The position numbers and the translations under genes were made by a program. The notes under the pieces were generated by a model. The model saw nothing but the letters and a program-made list of their open reading frames with translations. It had not been told where the DNA came from and searched no databases. From assembly GCF_025399195.1 (NCBI RefSeq), contig NW_026252168.1, positions 1 to 45,414 on the forward strand: a stretch of DNA of 45,414 bases. Direction: 5' to 3'. Source of the stretch: Umbelopsis ramanniana AG (Eukaryota > Mucoromycota > Umbelopsidomycetes > Umbelopsidales > Umbelopsidaceae). Position 1 is the first letter of the stretch. Each line of letters starts with the position of its first letter. Shown piece after piece: positions 21,631-37,310 of the stretch.

Positions 21631-23251
21631 TTACAACTTCTTAAAGAAACCCTTAATTTTGCTACCAAGCGAGTTCTTTTTCTCCTTGATCTTATGTCCA
21701 TTAGCAGTGGTAGAGACAGTAGGCTCTGGAGCTGGAGCGGCAGTATTTGCCTGGGTGTCCTGATTAGTTGCTCCAGTAGTTTCGGTGGTGTTATTAGCAT
21801 TGGCACTGTCAGCAGTGACTTCTGTAGTAGCTGCTGCTGGCTCTGCGTTGGCAGTTGCTCCGGATGGCTCTTCTACGGCATCTAATACAAAAGATGTGGC
21901 CAGTTTAGATGACATTTCTCTTGCAACTCCTCCCAACTTGTACAAAAGTTTCTGCGTTATAACTTACTGGTGGCACTCTGCTCTTCATTGGTGGGCTCCG
22001 TAAGGGCTTCAATATTTTCAGGAGGGGTGGCAACAGGGGGCTCAGCTACCTTGTCATGCTCTGTAATAACCGGTTTTTCGTTAGTGACAGAGTCTTTCTT
22101 GGAGGCCGAAGTGGCAAAGACATTAAGGGCTCGAAGCATATTAAATTATGTTTGGGTATAGAAGAAGAAGTAGAAACAAACTGAGAGCGGAAACAAAACA
22201 AAGTCGGGTGAATAGATCAAGCTTAGCTGATCACATCTCAAACGACAGAGTGATCATAAGCGCATCCTTCACTCACACATTGCCCAAAGGAGTTGCAAGT
22301 AATATCAATCAGCAGGGATGAAATAAGGTAACTAACCTGGCTCTTGAACCGTATGAGGAGGTTCAACAATGACTGGTTACATTGACATAATCACAGGACG
22401 ACGTCATGAGTGTCACACAGTAACATGCGGGACATAGAAATGGAAAGCATGGACCAGGTGAGAGATTATATCACAAATGATAAGAATAAAGCAAGGAAAG
22501 GAACGATATCAATCAGTAAAACAGTTATGGAAGCTACCTCTTTCCTTTTCCTAACATCTTCATCTCAATGACTTACCCGGAGAGTTCGCTCTATCGAGAT
22601 CGTTCTCAACAACAGGGAAGCTTTCGATATTGGTTGCTTGTGGCTTTACAACTTCATTGTCACCTTTAGCAACGGCAGCTGTATCAAATTGAATAGATCG
22701 GTCAGAATATTGGTCAACCATGTATTGGATTGCAGATTCCTTTCATTTGCAAGACGAAAGGTCTAGCGCTATGATCTTCCGACCCTTCACTTCTAAGATG
22801 TGACGTATCCGAGCGGCAAATTATAACATGTATTACCTTCATAAGCTGCCCGGTCAGATGGAAGTACAACTGGGGGTACGAACAATGGAGGTAATGATTC
22901 CTGCTTTGGCTGTTCCGGTCCAGCGTCGGCTACGTTGGCTTCGCTGACTGATGTCTGTGCAAGCTCTGGTTCGACGGGAGCATGCAAAATATTGTTGACG
23001 TTCCCCTCAGCATCAGTGGTAGTTTCAGTCTTACTGTCGGTCAGCCAGTGTTCATCAACAACATATTTGTAGAGGATGTCTTGACCAGGAGTCTCGTACG
23101 GAATCTGCACGGTGGCAGTGAACATGCCGTTATTGACAAAGTCAAGAACTTGGGTCTTGCTCCAGTTATCAAAGGTACCAGTTACTAAAACACTCTTCGC
23201 TTCCGGGGCAGTGTAAGTAAACGTATGCTTAAAAGTTTTCTGTTGGCTCAT
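21631..23251 (-). CDS. AMPK-type glycogen-binding (CBM48) domain protein
   Basis: Five exons: 23251-22837, 22678-22577, 22372-22337, 22060-21968, 21881-21631, in phase, 298 residues. An alternative acceptor at 22130 (exon start 22129) is also in phase and gives 321 residues. The N-terminal ~85 residues form an E-set/AMPK1_CBM domain: FTYTAPEAKSVLVTGTFDNWS, then ILYKYVVDEHWLTD and DAEGNVNNIL. Related yeast proteins are Crp1 and Mdg1; binding of alpha-glucan is expected, not shown. The rest is low-complexity (Pro, Thr, Glu, Ala, Asn), ending in a basic helix KNSLGSKIKGFFKKL that could touch membranes. An internal ATG at 22139, MLRALNVFATSASKK, opens the same frame and could start a short isoform or separate gene. 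The short 36-nt exon is supported mainly by phase. Confidence 0.8.
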
Positions 23252-24191
23252 GACGAAAGTGAAAAGGTTGGAATCTCGGAAGGCAATAGAAAAATTTGGG
23301 AGAGTTAAAATTTAATCATGCCACCACCGTCACGGTAAAAAAAATTGAAAGGTAGACGAAACATGACGGTTTCAGTCTAGAATCTGCTTCTTCAATCGCC
23401 GCGTATCTTCCATGCTGATCTAGTAGATTACCAAGTTATAGACTTCTTTCGTGACACTTGTAGCTTAATACACATTGTGGGAACATATTGCTATCGTAAG
23501 GATTTGTCTTGATACAGCAAGCAAGCACATTCGTCGGTATCTATTGTTCTACGTCAATGATCTGTTTCGGGCATATTTCTGGCACATTTACGATGATCCA
23601 TTTCAATAAAATATCCCCACTTGTAGTTGAGCGAGGGCTTCAGCTATGAAAGTTGTCCTTTTTTTTATATATATACCTTTCGTTCATAGTTAGCCATACG
23701 TAGCTGAATTCGATGGATATCTCCTACTGCTAAGCAGTGTTAGCGTATCCCTTAGGATCTCCATTGCATGTGTGTAATTGATCGTGTGACTAGGGAAAAA
23801 AGACTGTCCAAGTATGCACCAGCTTTTCTCATCGATATACTGTAATTTCGTATCCACCGTGTAAACGCACTCCTGGCTGTCGATCAGTAGGTATTGGGAG
23901 TACATAACAGAGAATCAGAATACAATATAGATATCGACACATGCATTGAATAAGTACGATTGCTTTATAATCAACAAATACATAATTATATTGATAAATA
24001 CGATGTCAACAACGTACTTCGTTAGTGGGACGCTCAAAAGGTGAAAGGGTGGACCACATGAAATGCCCGTATGACGTAGGAATTTTGGTGGGGGATATGG
24101 CTCCAGCCAGCGGGACTTACAATCCACCTGAAATTGGGCTGGTAGGTTTTGTACTTGCCAGCAATCATCACCACTACCAGTTCGTGAAAAA
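23252..24191. other. Divergent intergenic region, CBM48 gene / Rab5
   Basis: 940 bp with two promoters. A TA-rich tract is at about 23667-23679. A 71-codon minus-strand frame (23690-23905) and an 80-codon plus-strand frame (24025-24267) have no recognisable domains; the latter overlaps the Rab5 leader. No other gene is supported. Confidence 0.5.
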
Positions 24192-25670
24192 ATGGCAGCT
24201 AGACAACAACAGCAACAAGGTGCATCAACTCAAGGAAAAACCTACCAGTTTAAGCTGGTACTATTAGGTAATGCATCCTTGGACACTTATCCAACGCTCA
24301 TACTAAAAACTAGTCGGCGGTTAATATGAGCTCTGCTTGGCAAAAGTCCTGAATCACTAAATTAACCCATCACTTATAGGCGAATCGGCCGTAGGAAAGT
24401 CAAGGTGAGAACAGAAACCTTTTACAATATTGTTGCGCAACGTGTACCGCCCAATTCAGATAGATTGATGAATGTCTCCCCACCAACCCGTCACTCCAAA
24501 CGATCTTGCTTTTCCAACACCGTCGTCCATGTTTTAAATTACAATCTTCACTTTGACACCATGTGAACCGCTGCGCTAACGACCTATGTTTTTATTCTAG
24601 TTTGGTTATGCGGTTCGTCAAGGATCATTTTGATGAATATAGGGAAAGTACTATTGGAGGTATGAGCCGTTATGATATTTTTCGCTATCCTCTGAGCTTC
24701 TTTTTAACCCACTTCCTGCAGCCGCTTTCTTGGCCCAAACCATCTCACTTGACGATAATACCACTGTCAAATTCGAAATTTGGTACGTCTCGCTTTCTCT
24801 GTAGTTCAAACCACTATTTCATCTAACCTATTTTTTGATGCTTGATAGGGATACCGCTGGTCAGGAAAGATATAAGGTAAAGAGAATGAGGACATCTACT
24901 ACATATGTACAACCACATCATGATAGCTTTTCGTATTGATTTCTCTTCAATTGTCCCTATCATTTTAGAGCTTAGCACCAATGTATTATCGCAATGCCAA
25001 TTGCGCAGTTGTCGTATACGATATTACACAAAGTGTGAGTTTGAAAGGCTTAGCCTATGGTGGTTTTTTCAGTAACATAGGGACTGACTTTTAGCATTAG
25101 GCTTCGCTTGAGAAAGCAAAGGCATGGGTAAACGAATTACAACGCCAAGCGGATCCAAATATCGTTATTGCACTTGCCGGTAATAAGAGCGATCTGGACT
25201 CTCGAAGAGCTGTGGAGACCGAGGTATGCACTTATAAACTCTTGATTAGCAAAACCATAGACACGCTAATCTGATGAATGAATTTCTTTCTTTTTTTTTT
25301 TTGCAATAGACTGCACAAGCATATGCTGATGAAGCTGGTTTGCTTTTCTTTGAAACTTCCGCAAAGACTGCTCACAACGTAACACAGCTATTCACGTCTA
25401 TAGGTGAGGACCCTTTCGAAATATGTATAGCTTTCTGGTTTGAAATTCGTGACCCACAGCTAACCAACTCTTTGTGACGATTAGCAAAACGCATGCCACT
25501 CGATCAGCTAGCAGACCAATCTCGTAATAAGAACAAGGGACTGAACCCTCGAGGAGTTGATTTGTCTCGCCCTACCAATCCCAATAACTGTGCATGTAAG
25601 TAACTGCCGTCCCATTTGTCCAAGACTCGCGTTAATATAGTGTGACTGACTGTGATATCGTTCAGGCTAA
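24192..25670 (+). CDS. Rab5-family small GTPase (Vps21/Ypt5-like)
   Basis: Ten exons give 215 residues, the size of human Rab5: 24192-24267, 24380-24404, 24601-24659, 24722-24782, 24849-24876, 24969-25034, 25101-25223, 25310-25403, 25485-25595, 25666-25670. Motifs: P-loop GESAVGKSS, switch I ESTIGAAF, switch [24 protein letters not shown] and ETSAK. Rab5 controls early endosome fusion and vacuolar sorting. The C-terminus NPNNCAC needs the last intron (gtaagt..ttcag): reading through would give CACK, in which the Cys-x-Cys geranylgeranylation motif is no longer terminal, whereas splicing T to GCTAA gives Cys-Ala-Cys-stop. The N-terminus [11 protein letters not shown] is Gln-rich. The second exon is 25 nt and the last only 5 nt. 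It is divergent from the CBM48 gene. Confidence 0.95.
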
Positions 25671-26129
25671 ATCTCCTTAGGTTATATTTGACTTTATGAT
25701 GCAGCGGATACAATAATTGCAATGCAATCTCATGTACTTCTTGCTTTCCTTTTTTGTGTGTTTGATTTTATAATTACAATCGATTTCCTACTTTATGACT
25801 TCCACATATTAGTGTGTAGTGCGCGCTTGATCAAAACGTAACAATGATTGCCAATGTCTTTGTGGAACATACGGGTGAAGCACAATATATGTATTGGAAA
25901 AATTTCTACATACTAGTTGTAAAGCCGTTCTTCTTTTCACGTTAAAAAGATATGGTAAAGAACAAAGACTATAGTAAAACGGAAAGGGTGTGTGTTTCTA
26001 TCATAAACTCTCAGATGATGCGGAGCCAAAAATCCCTTGTGTAAGAAAGCAAGTGACGTTTCTTCATCTGTCAAGTTCTGAACGTGTGGTTGCTGGATCG
26101 CAGTGAATTTCTTCTAAAAAAATTGTAAA
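25671..26129. other. Convergent 3' intergenic region, Rab5 / ISWI
   Basis: 459 bp between two converging genes; T-rich on the Rab5 side. No gene is seen. Both 3' UTRs should lie here. Confidence 0.55.
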
Positions 26130-30845
<4,716 letters not shown>

Positions 30846-31753
30846 GATTACAATGTGAGATTTTGAACACGAAAAGCGGTCCTCACTTTTTGAAAAAAAA
30901 CCCGTCTTCACGAAAAATGCTCATCACATGATTTCAAGCAGTGAATTAAATACATGTTCAAATGGCTCCAGATAGCAATGCACGATTATCTTAGGTTGAT
31001 AACGATATCACAGACATTTTGTACCTTATGAAACTTTAGAACTGCTATTATTGACAGGTAAATATACTGGAAAGAGCTCAAACATAATAACGTGTACCAC
31101 CCGTTTCGTTTTCTTGCTAGTTTGCAGAAGAGAAAAATTGTCGCTGAATGGCAACATAAACGTTTCGTCAATACAATATTGCTTACTTTTAAACAAACAA
31201 CTATTTACCATGTACGCTGCTGGCAACATCATCCAATAACGTTAAAAAAAATTAACAATAACTGAACTCTACAAATTAGTAAAACTCTCCCAAGTTATAT
31301 GTGATGGTATGCAGATAGAGGGCATGCATTTTTTAAATTCATGGGGGTTAAAGGGTCACTGTATGTAGGCTACAGCTATTGAATTTTATATTGATATTTG
31401 ACGTAATATTTAAGCGCTCACTTGCCACAACCCAGTCAAAATTGCAGTTTGTATACGTGATCATACACGTTCATGAAACAAAGTGGAGTTTGATACGTTT
31501 CCATATGCTAACTGGCTCAAACATGATGACGGTAAGAAGGGGTTCAAGCATAATCTGATGTCCCCTATTTCAAACCCTGATACATCAGTTATTTTTCTTA
31601 AATCATAAAGAACTGTCTAGTGTATCAGAATGATAGTTGCCGATGTAGCCGAGTTAGCTCGCCATTTGAACGTGGACAACCGGGACGGTTTTCGGCAGAC
31701 ATGCTTCAAAATGCAGCTTTTTTTACTTTATCCTCACGAATAGTCGACATAAT

Positions 31754-31784
31754 GATCCACATGTGCGTTATCATGATGTGGATC
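31754..31784. repeat. Inverted repeat GATCCACA / TGTGGATC
   Basis: GATCCACA at 31754-31761 is perfectly complementary to TGTGGATC at 31777-31784 with a 15-nt spacer. It could be a two-half-site binding palindrome or an RNA stem. No nearby gene explains it. Confidence 0.4.
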
Positions 31785-32100
31785 TATGAAAAATGTCGCT
31801 ATTTTCAGAAAATGCTTATTATTCCTTTTGCCCCCCAGGTGTCACAAATACAGCAATTTGCATGCAGAGTCCAGGGTTCAACCTAGTAAAGCGCAGCGCC
31901 AAGGAGAAATCTTCGTTGTTTGTCTATGGAGGAGTCGATCGCTGGAAGAAGCATCATCCCTTATCATCTACATAGGATTAAGCTATCAGAGATGCACCTG
32001 GTCAGATTGCCCGATTTATATATGAATAGCATAACAGGTTTCTGCAAAAACGATGTAATTGAATGGGCCCTAAAACTGGTTATAGTGGCCAGGGATAATT

Positions 32101-32511
32101 TTAAAACAAACAGACCCCTCCCTGATCGATCTGCAGTTTCTGTCTATACTCCGCTAGATCCCACCGCAATATGCAATGATATTGGAGATTTAAAAATGAG
32201 GACGAAGGGTTTGCCAATAGCACAGGGCATGATGCAGCGTGCAGAGATAAATCAAAATACTCGCTATACAGTATTGAAATGGCGAACAGGGTCGTTGGAC
32301 ATGGTGTAACCGTGTTGGGCTCGTGCGGTGTTTTGAAATTGAAATTCGCCGGCAAACCAAACTGCCGCATCCAATCAGGTTGCTCGTAGGCCCGCGGAAC
32401 AGGGTCCAACAGCGTCTGTACAGGACCCTTTGGACCCTGATTGGCAAACAAGAAAAAAATTTTACACACTCCGTTTTCAGAACGTCCAGACCCTGATACC
32501 CCAATGTACAT
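32101..32511 (-). CDS. Uncertain coding-like ORF, possible orphan exon or gene relic
   Basis: A 136-codon frame whose central part (about 32340-32450) is richer in G and C than its surroundings and reads with balanced composition, for example TLLDPVPRAYEQPDWMRQF and GLPANFNFK. It follows an acceptor-like site (T-rich run then ccaatcag) near 32440, so the true exon may be shorter than the frame. I recognise no family. Overlapping plus-strand (31920-32309) and minus-strand (32190-32633) frames of similar length reduce confidence. It could be a small lineage-specific gene, an exon of a longer gene, or a decayed copy. Confidence 0.25.
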   Translation of the reverse strand: MYIGVSGSGRSENGVCKIFFLFANQGPKGPVQTLLDPVPRAYEQPDWMRQFGLPANFNFKTPHEPNTVTPCPTTLFAISILYSEYFDLSLHAASCPVLLANPSSSFLNLQYHCILRWDLAEYRQKLQIDQGGVCLF

Positions 32512-32810
32512 CGATTCATGAAAGTCAAGTTTAATACAGGTGAGAGCTTAAAATTGGATGTAATGTATGAGGAAAGCGATGGAAAGTCTAAGCAAACGGA
32601 TTTAGAAAAATATAATACAACATAAATGAGCAAGGACGTTCAGTCTATAGGAAACGTTGCGTTTCAAAAACGTAGGAAAATAAAAGAGTTATACGGGGGA
32701 GGTTCTTTTTCGGGTATGTTGTCCAGAAAGGGAGCGGGTATCCATAGGAAAATGATGCATTTGATTTTTTTTAGGACATAGTGTCAAGGTTTGATTTTGT
32801 TCTGCCATGT

Positions 32811-33622
32811 TCAGCCGAAGGTACTGACGATATGAGCCAGTTGTAGTAAACCGGAAGATGAGGTATTTTCGTCCACTTGGCGGTGATTCTTAGGTACAGG
32901 TAAAATGGTTCTGGGAGGTGGTAAGGAGATGTCGAGTGATTGGCTATCCTGCATCATTTGGTGCAAAGGAGGGAGACTAGGCGATGATGGAGCCGAGAAG
33001 TATTCTAAGCGATTGCTAGGCGGAAAATCGGATGGAATGACAGAATGCTGGTTTTGATTTAATGGCGTTATGGCGCTCGAGTCTGAGTGGATACGAGTAT
33101 GAGCATGTGGCCGAGGGATGTTGGAAGCCGCGGTAGAATGCAAGGACCCGTTTTGGCTGTGTACCCTGCTACGAGACCTCGCAGACATGTGTGTTCGGTA
33201 ATGTTGCATCATGTTATCTTGGCGAGAGAAGCGTGAAGGGCAACCGGGGTACAAACAAGCGAAATTCTTTTCCCCAGTATGTATGCGGTTGTGGCGAGCT
33301 AAATGGCCACTACATGATAAGATTGGTAAGATTACGATAAAAAAAAAAAAAAAGGGATCGGAGAATAACTATGGTACCTTGTGGTGAAGCTTTTGTTGCA
33401 TCCGGGTTCCATACAGTGGTATCGTCGTTTGCCATAGGTGGAGGAGCTACGACTAGAAGCCATATGGGATCTTGTAGGAGAGTGTTGACCGTCATCCGAT
33501 GAAGACGGACTACTAGGAGCCGATGAGGTAGTGGACGAATCGGTATAATAATAACCGTATGGAGATGTTGAATTCAAAAGGCTGATATGTCTTCCTGAAG
33601 CGTCCTTAACTGATAGTGCCAT
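32811..33622 (-). CDS. Nrg1-like C2H2 zinc-finger transcription factor
   Basis: Two exons, 33622-33378 and 33309-32811, give 247 residues. Splicing joins the first finger: YHCMEPGCNKSFTTS then GHLARHNRIHTGEKN, followed by a second finger FACLYPGCPSRFSRQDNMMQH with HYRTH. This pair closely resembles yeast Nrg1/Nrg2, repressors of glucose-repressed and filamentation genes. The N-terminus is rich in Ser and Thr (SSTTSSAPSSPSSSDD) and the tail in Ser and Pro, ending LLQLAHIVSTFG. The nature of targets here is unknown. A TATA-like element lies about 110 nt upstream. The intron of 68 nt carries a long T run. The nearest upstream gene in the same direction is GYP1, 298 bp away. Confidence 0.9.
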
Positions 33623-33730
33623 GGTGGATGTGTGATTGTACAGAGATTCTATGAGCTTGGGGTTTTCGACAGTGAAAGGGATGGTGTTGAGAAAAAGAGA
33701 AGGGGAAAAACTGGGTCTTAGTCGGGTTTC

Positions 33731-33740
33731 TTTTTATAAT
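33731..33740 (-). promoter_or_regulatory. TATA-like element of Nrg1-like gene
   Basis: ATTATAAAAA on the minus strand, about 110 nt upstream of the ATG at 33622. Called by sequence and position. Confidence 0.45.
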
Positions 33741-33920
33741 GGTAACCAACCCGCGGAATGAAGGGAGAACAGGGTTTAATTTTCAGTGCGAATCCCTTGA
33801 AATAGTTTGTTAGGGCCACAGAACAACGTGGCGTCCCACGTTTTATTCCCTTCTACCCCCTTTGCAACCAGGCATGTTAGTAGAAATGCAGGAGTTTGAC
33901 CTTCTGTTCTCCTTTACGTT

Positions 33921-36853
33921 TTATTTCTTCAAATGATTGGGTGCATTATGGAATAGGCTTTTCCACATATAGGCTTGTGAGAGGAGTAATTCGATATCCT
34001 TTTCCTTCCAATTCGATGTAGGTACTTGCTGCAGAAAGATCATGATGTCCTAAGGATCATAAACAATGATGGGTAAGTTATGGTTTTTGGAGAGGGGGAG
34101 AGGACATTGTCCTTCCGCCTGTCTATTTTTGCTTTCTTTTGATCTGCATACTCCAGGTCCTCCTATTGACAAAGGGTAATCCTCTTTATCATGTGCCCTG
34201 GGGCTCCTCATTTCAGGTATATAGGTAGGTAGGCAGACAGGCAGGCAAAACCCCTATGGTGTCACACGTACCTGAAAATCCATTTGCTTAAGTTGGACTG
34301 ACCACGTCGCAAGGAACGATGCACATACATACACGTGGAATTCAGAAAATCCTTCAGAACCTTCCGCAAGGTATGTGTCCCACATGCGCACGGTGTTGCG
34401 TAAGGATATTTCTCGCATCAACAAACAGTTGATCCACCGAAATGCAAATTGTATAAACTCTATTCCTTCGTTCTGGAGATGCATAGCCAAAGGTGCTAGA
34501 GTGGTAGAGAGTGATGTTAGTATTTGAGATGTTGCACCTCAGCATACTGACTTCCAGATGATCCGAGAGTGTGCCCGTGTTTGAACTATAAAAAAAAAAG
34601 CGATCGCCCCCATGGTCGTTGTCTGCTTGTCCCGCTATTCCAAATTTCTCATTTCACGTCACTCCCCCCACAACCCTCAAAACCGGTTCCACCTCCTTAC
34701 CGTCAATTCGACAGGTCAACTCCTTAAGCGTTGCGATCTGGCGTTGAATTCCTGGTTGTGCAAAGGTATAATTGTCCTAGCCGACATACAATCATGTATA
34801 TATCAAGGTTAGCACTTCATTCCCTGTCAATCAAGAAAAAAAGTGACTGCATTGGACGATCATGCAGAAGCGTCTTTCTCTCCTTGCCGAGGATTTTGCA
34901 GCCGCTCTGTACACATATGTTGTGCAGTTGCATTCCATTTTGTTATTTTTCGATCTTTTCCCACCACAGGCCACTCCTGCCCCGCGCCAGTCCCCTGCAG
35001 TATCAAAGAAGTTGTATATATTTTGTGAACCTCACCTGTATGCCGTCCAGTAGTTTGGATAAACACCAAAAGCTATCTGCTTCGATAACACTCAATACTT
35101 CTTTTGGCAATAAGCTCACATCGTACGTTTCGGCTTCGTCATCTTGCATGTTGTAAAAAAAGTATTTGATGAGATGAAGAAGCTGTCATCAGTAACGTCA
35201 CAAACGGTACATACCTATGTACATGGATAAAAATACATGGAAAAAGGGCGTTACTAGGTCATTGATACCTTGCACATATCCACTGGCAGGATGTCGTATA
35301 GACCAAAGATAGAGAATCCGTTCCAGGCACTGATAGTACCGACGGAAAATGGTGCAGAATCAGCATAGGCTCTGTTAGTTTTTTTGGTCATGGTGGAAAA
35401 TGATGAGAGATGGAAACAGGGTCATACCATTTGTGTTGCTTCAGACTGATACAATGGTATTCCGGGATTTGTCCTTGGTATGTCAATATGTATCTATGAG
35501 ATGTGATATGACATATAGGTCATGAACTGGCTAATTTTCTCGGGAAATGCGGTCATTTATGAGACAATAGTAATCCTTCCTCACCTGATGCCACAGTGTT
35601 TGGTCAAGTCCAGCAGTGCCTCTTGCATAAGCTGCAGTCATTCCATCCTCATACTCCTTTCGTTTACGCGCTAGAGTGGCGACACGCCGATCAGAATTGC
35701 ATGGAAGGTAGCCCTAATGAGATGTACGGTAAAATTGAAAATGGTTGATATATAATGATTAACCAGGTGACGTCGTATTACCAATTTCATAACGTGAAGA
35801 AAATATCATGCTCACCAAAAGGATTTGCCAAGCCATAGGCCGAAAATCGGCCGGTATACCACTCCAACTAAGTTCGCGTAATGCGGCTGCGTCACGTTTA
35901 CTTCGTTACCATCTACAGGCCAAACTTCTTGGGCATTTTTACAATGGAGAACTCACCTAAATCGATATTGCTGCAGGAAAGGATATTTTTAAATCGCGTA
36001 TACTTTGCATCCACTTTATCCACATCTTGTATGCATGATCGTAATAAATTGGACGGATCTACGGTTGAAATAATTCTGTGCATCAGCCTTCTTGGTGACG
36101 ATGTAAGGGTTGAAAATCGATATATTAAGCCCCAAGCGGTCCCTCACCTGTAATTAAGTCTGGAATATTGTCTTTTAAGCCATTTGTATTTTTCCTTTTA
36201 GATTCACTTGGCCGTGGTGATTGCACAGGTTGCTCCGAAGGTGTATTCGTTTCGGACGCAGAAGGAGTTCCTGGCCTGCTCGTTTTTGTATGAACCCTCT
36301 TCTGAAACACTGGAACATCGGGTGTAACTTCCTTCTCTTCTTCTGGAAGATTGCTATTATTTACATCGTCGAGTGCATCATCCCACTCGTTGTCGGTTTG
36401 TTGCATGAACACATTGAAGTTTTTGATAGGTGGCAAAGGGTGCGAATGCCCAGATTTGGAGGAGTCGAGTGATGGGGTTGCCTTTGACACATTGCCCGGT
36501 TGGCCAATATAAGAAGGTACAGAAGCCGAAGACTGAGCTTCTTTGTTCAATATCTTAGATGTTATTAACGTGGTATATGAGTATTGGGCTCCAACGACAT
36601 TGGAAGGAACACCGCCGGGAGTGGATCCCGCCGTTACAACATGGACACTGCTAGGATGGAGCTGGAGATCAGACAGGAGACCGACACCACTAACTATATC
36701 AACGTCAGTTACCTTCCAGGAACTTTGTTCCCTTGCCTTTTCCAAAATGACCTTTAATAGAATCATGTTCAGATTTCCAATCTTATTCTGATTCATACAC
36801 ATATTTGGAACAAGAACTATAACTCACTTTTGAAAGCTGTGCGCTGTTGGCAT
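33921..36853 (-). CDS. GYP1: Gyp1/TBC1D22-type Rab GTPase-activating protein
   Basis: Shared exons: 36058-35957, 35886-35816, 35713-35585, 35493-35428, 35329-35215, 35142-35036, 34776-34701, 34495-34272, 34049-33921. The N-terminal exon ends at 36148 and starts either at ATG 36802 (557 residues in all) or through a 26-nt exon 36853-36828 joined to 36731 (542 residues); both keep phase. The TBC domain runs from ELSWSGIPADFRPMAWQILLG. The Arg finger is in IHIDIPRTNP and the Gln finger in ASGYVQGINDLVTPFF, so catalysis should be intact. It ends LFHNAPNHLKK like TBC1D22. Yeast Gyp1 acts on Ypt1 and related Golgi Rabs. The N-terminal ~220 residues are low-complexity with SRPGTPSASETNTPS. One intron carries a TAGG/CAGG repeat. 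Confidence 0.93.
34222..34246. repeat. Short TAGG/CAGG tetranucleotide repeat
   Basis: Six to seven degenerate copies of (T/C)AGG-type units lie in the last intron of the Gyp1 gene, 26 nt from the donor. Probably a neutral intronic microsatellite. Confidence 0.6.
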
Positions 36854-37310
36854 GGCGGAACAACAAAATGAATTAGTTAAGTGAACCAGTGGAGTCATTT
36901 CAGTTAGCTTCGCATGCGGCATTAAGTAGTAGCCGGCAATCCCATCGTTTACCTTCATCCATGACTAACTTCAAAACCTGATTTGAATGCGGCCGTAGGT
37001 CTGGGATTGTGGAGAGAAACGACTCCGCTGGGACGTTGCCAATGCGTAGTTTCAATCATGTCACGTCATCAGCTTGACCAAGATGCTGTTGCACTCGCAA
37101 GTCAGTATCGAGTAAAGATCGCATTCTTTAACCACTCTCATAGAGATAACAGCATTTCAAAATAAAAAATATGACAGAATCATGGTGAAGTAGACGGAAT
37201 AGTCATAGAGTTTTTCAAAATAAAATAAAAATCAAGTTTAATATCTTTATCAGAACTTGCAAATTTTAAACAATATAATACAACATAGTTTTGCAAAATG
37301 TATTACAAGC
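36854..37310. other. Intergenic region between GYP1 promoter and GNAT 3' end
   Basis: 457 bp. Holds the GYP1 promoter and the 3' UTR of the GNAT gene (A/T-rich from 37140). A 60-codon plus-strand frame at 36983-37165 is not recognisable. No gene is called. Confidence 0.55.

Larger units (their letters stand above)
30846..32810. other. Large intergenic region between ISWI and Nrg1-like gene
   Basis: Nearly 2 kb, the largest gene-poor stretch of the window. It holds the ISWI promoter and the Nrg1-like 3' UTR. Most is A/T-rich with short frames only. Two things stand out: an inverted repeat at 31754-31784 and a G/C-richer, coding-like stretch at 32101-32511 on the minus strand (both listed separately). 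No tRNA, rRNA or transposon is recognisable. Confidence 0.5.

Noticed and set aside
23690-23905. 71-codon minus-strand frame between CBM48 and Rab5 genes
   Set aside because: Reads somewhat protein-like but has no family, no splice partners and ends in an A/T tract; evidence too thin to call.
31860-31895. Possible tRNA T-arm (ccagggttcaacctag)
   Set aside because: The stem has a mismatch and no anticodon, D-arm or acceptor stem is found upstream.
31920-32309. 129-codon plus-strand frame in the ISWI/Nrg1 gap
   Set aside because: Overlaps the more coding-like minus-strand stretch and shows no recognisable motif; listed there only as context.
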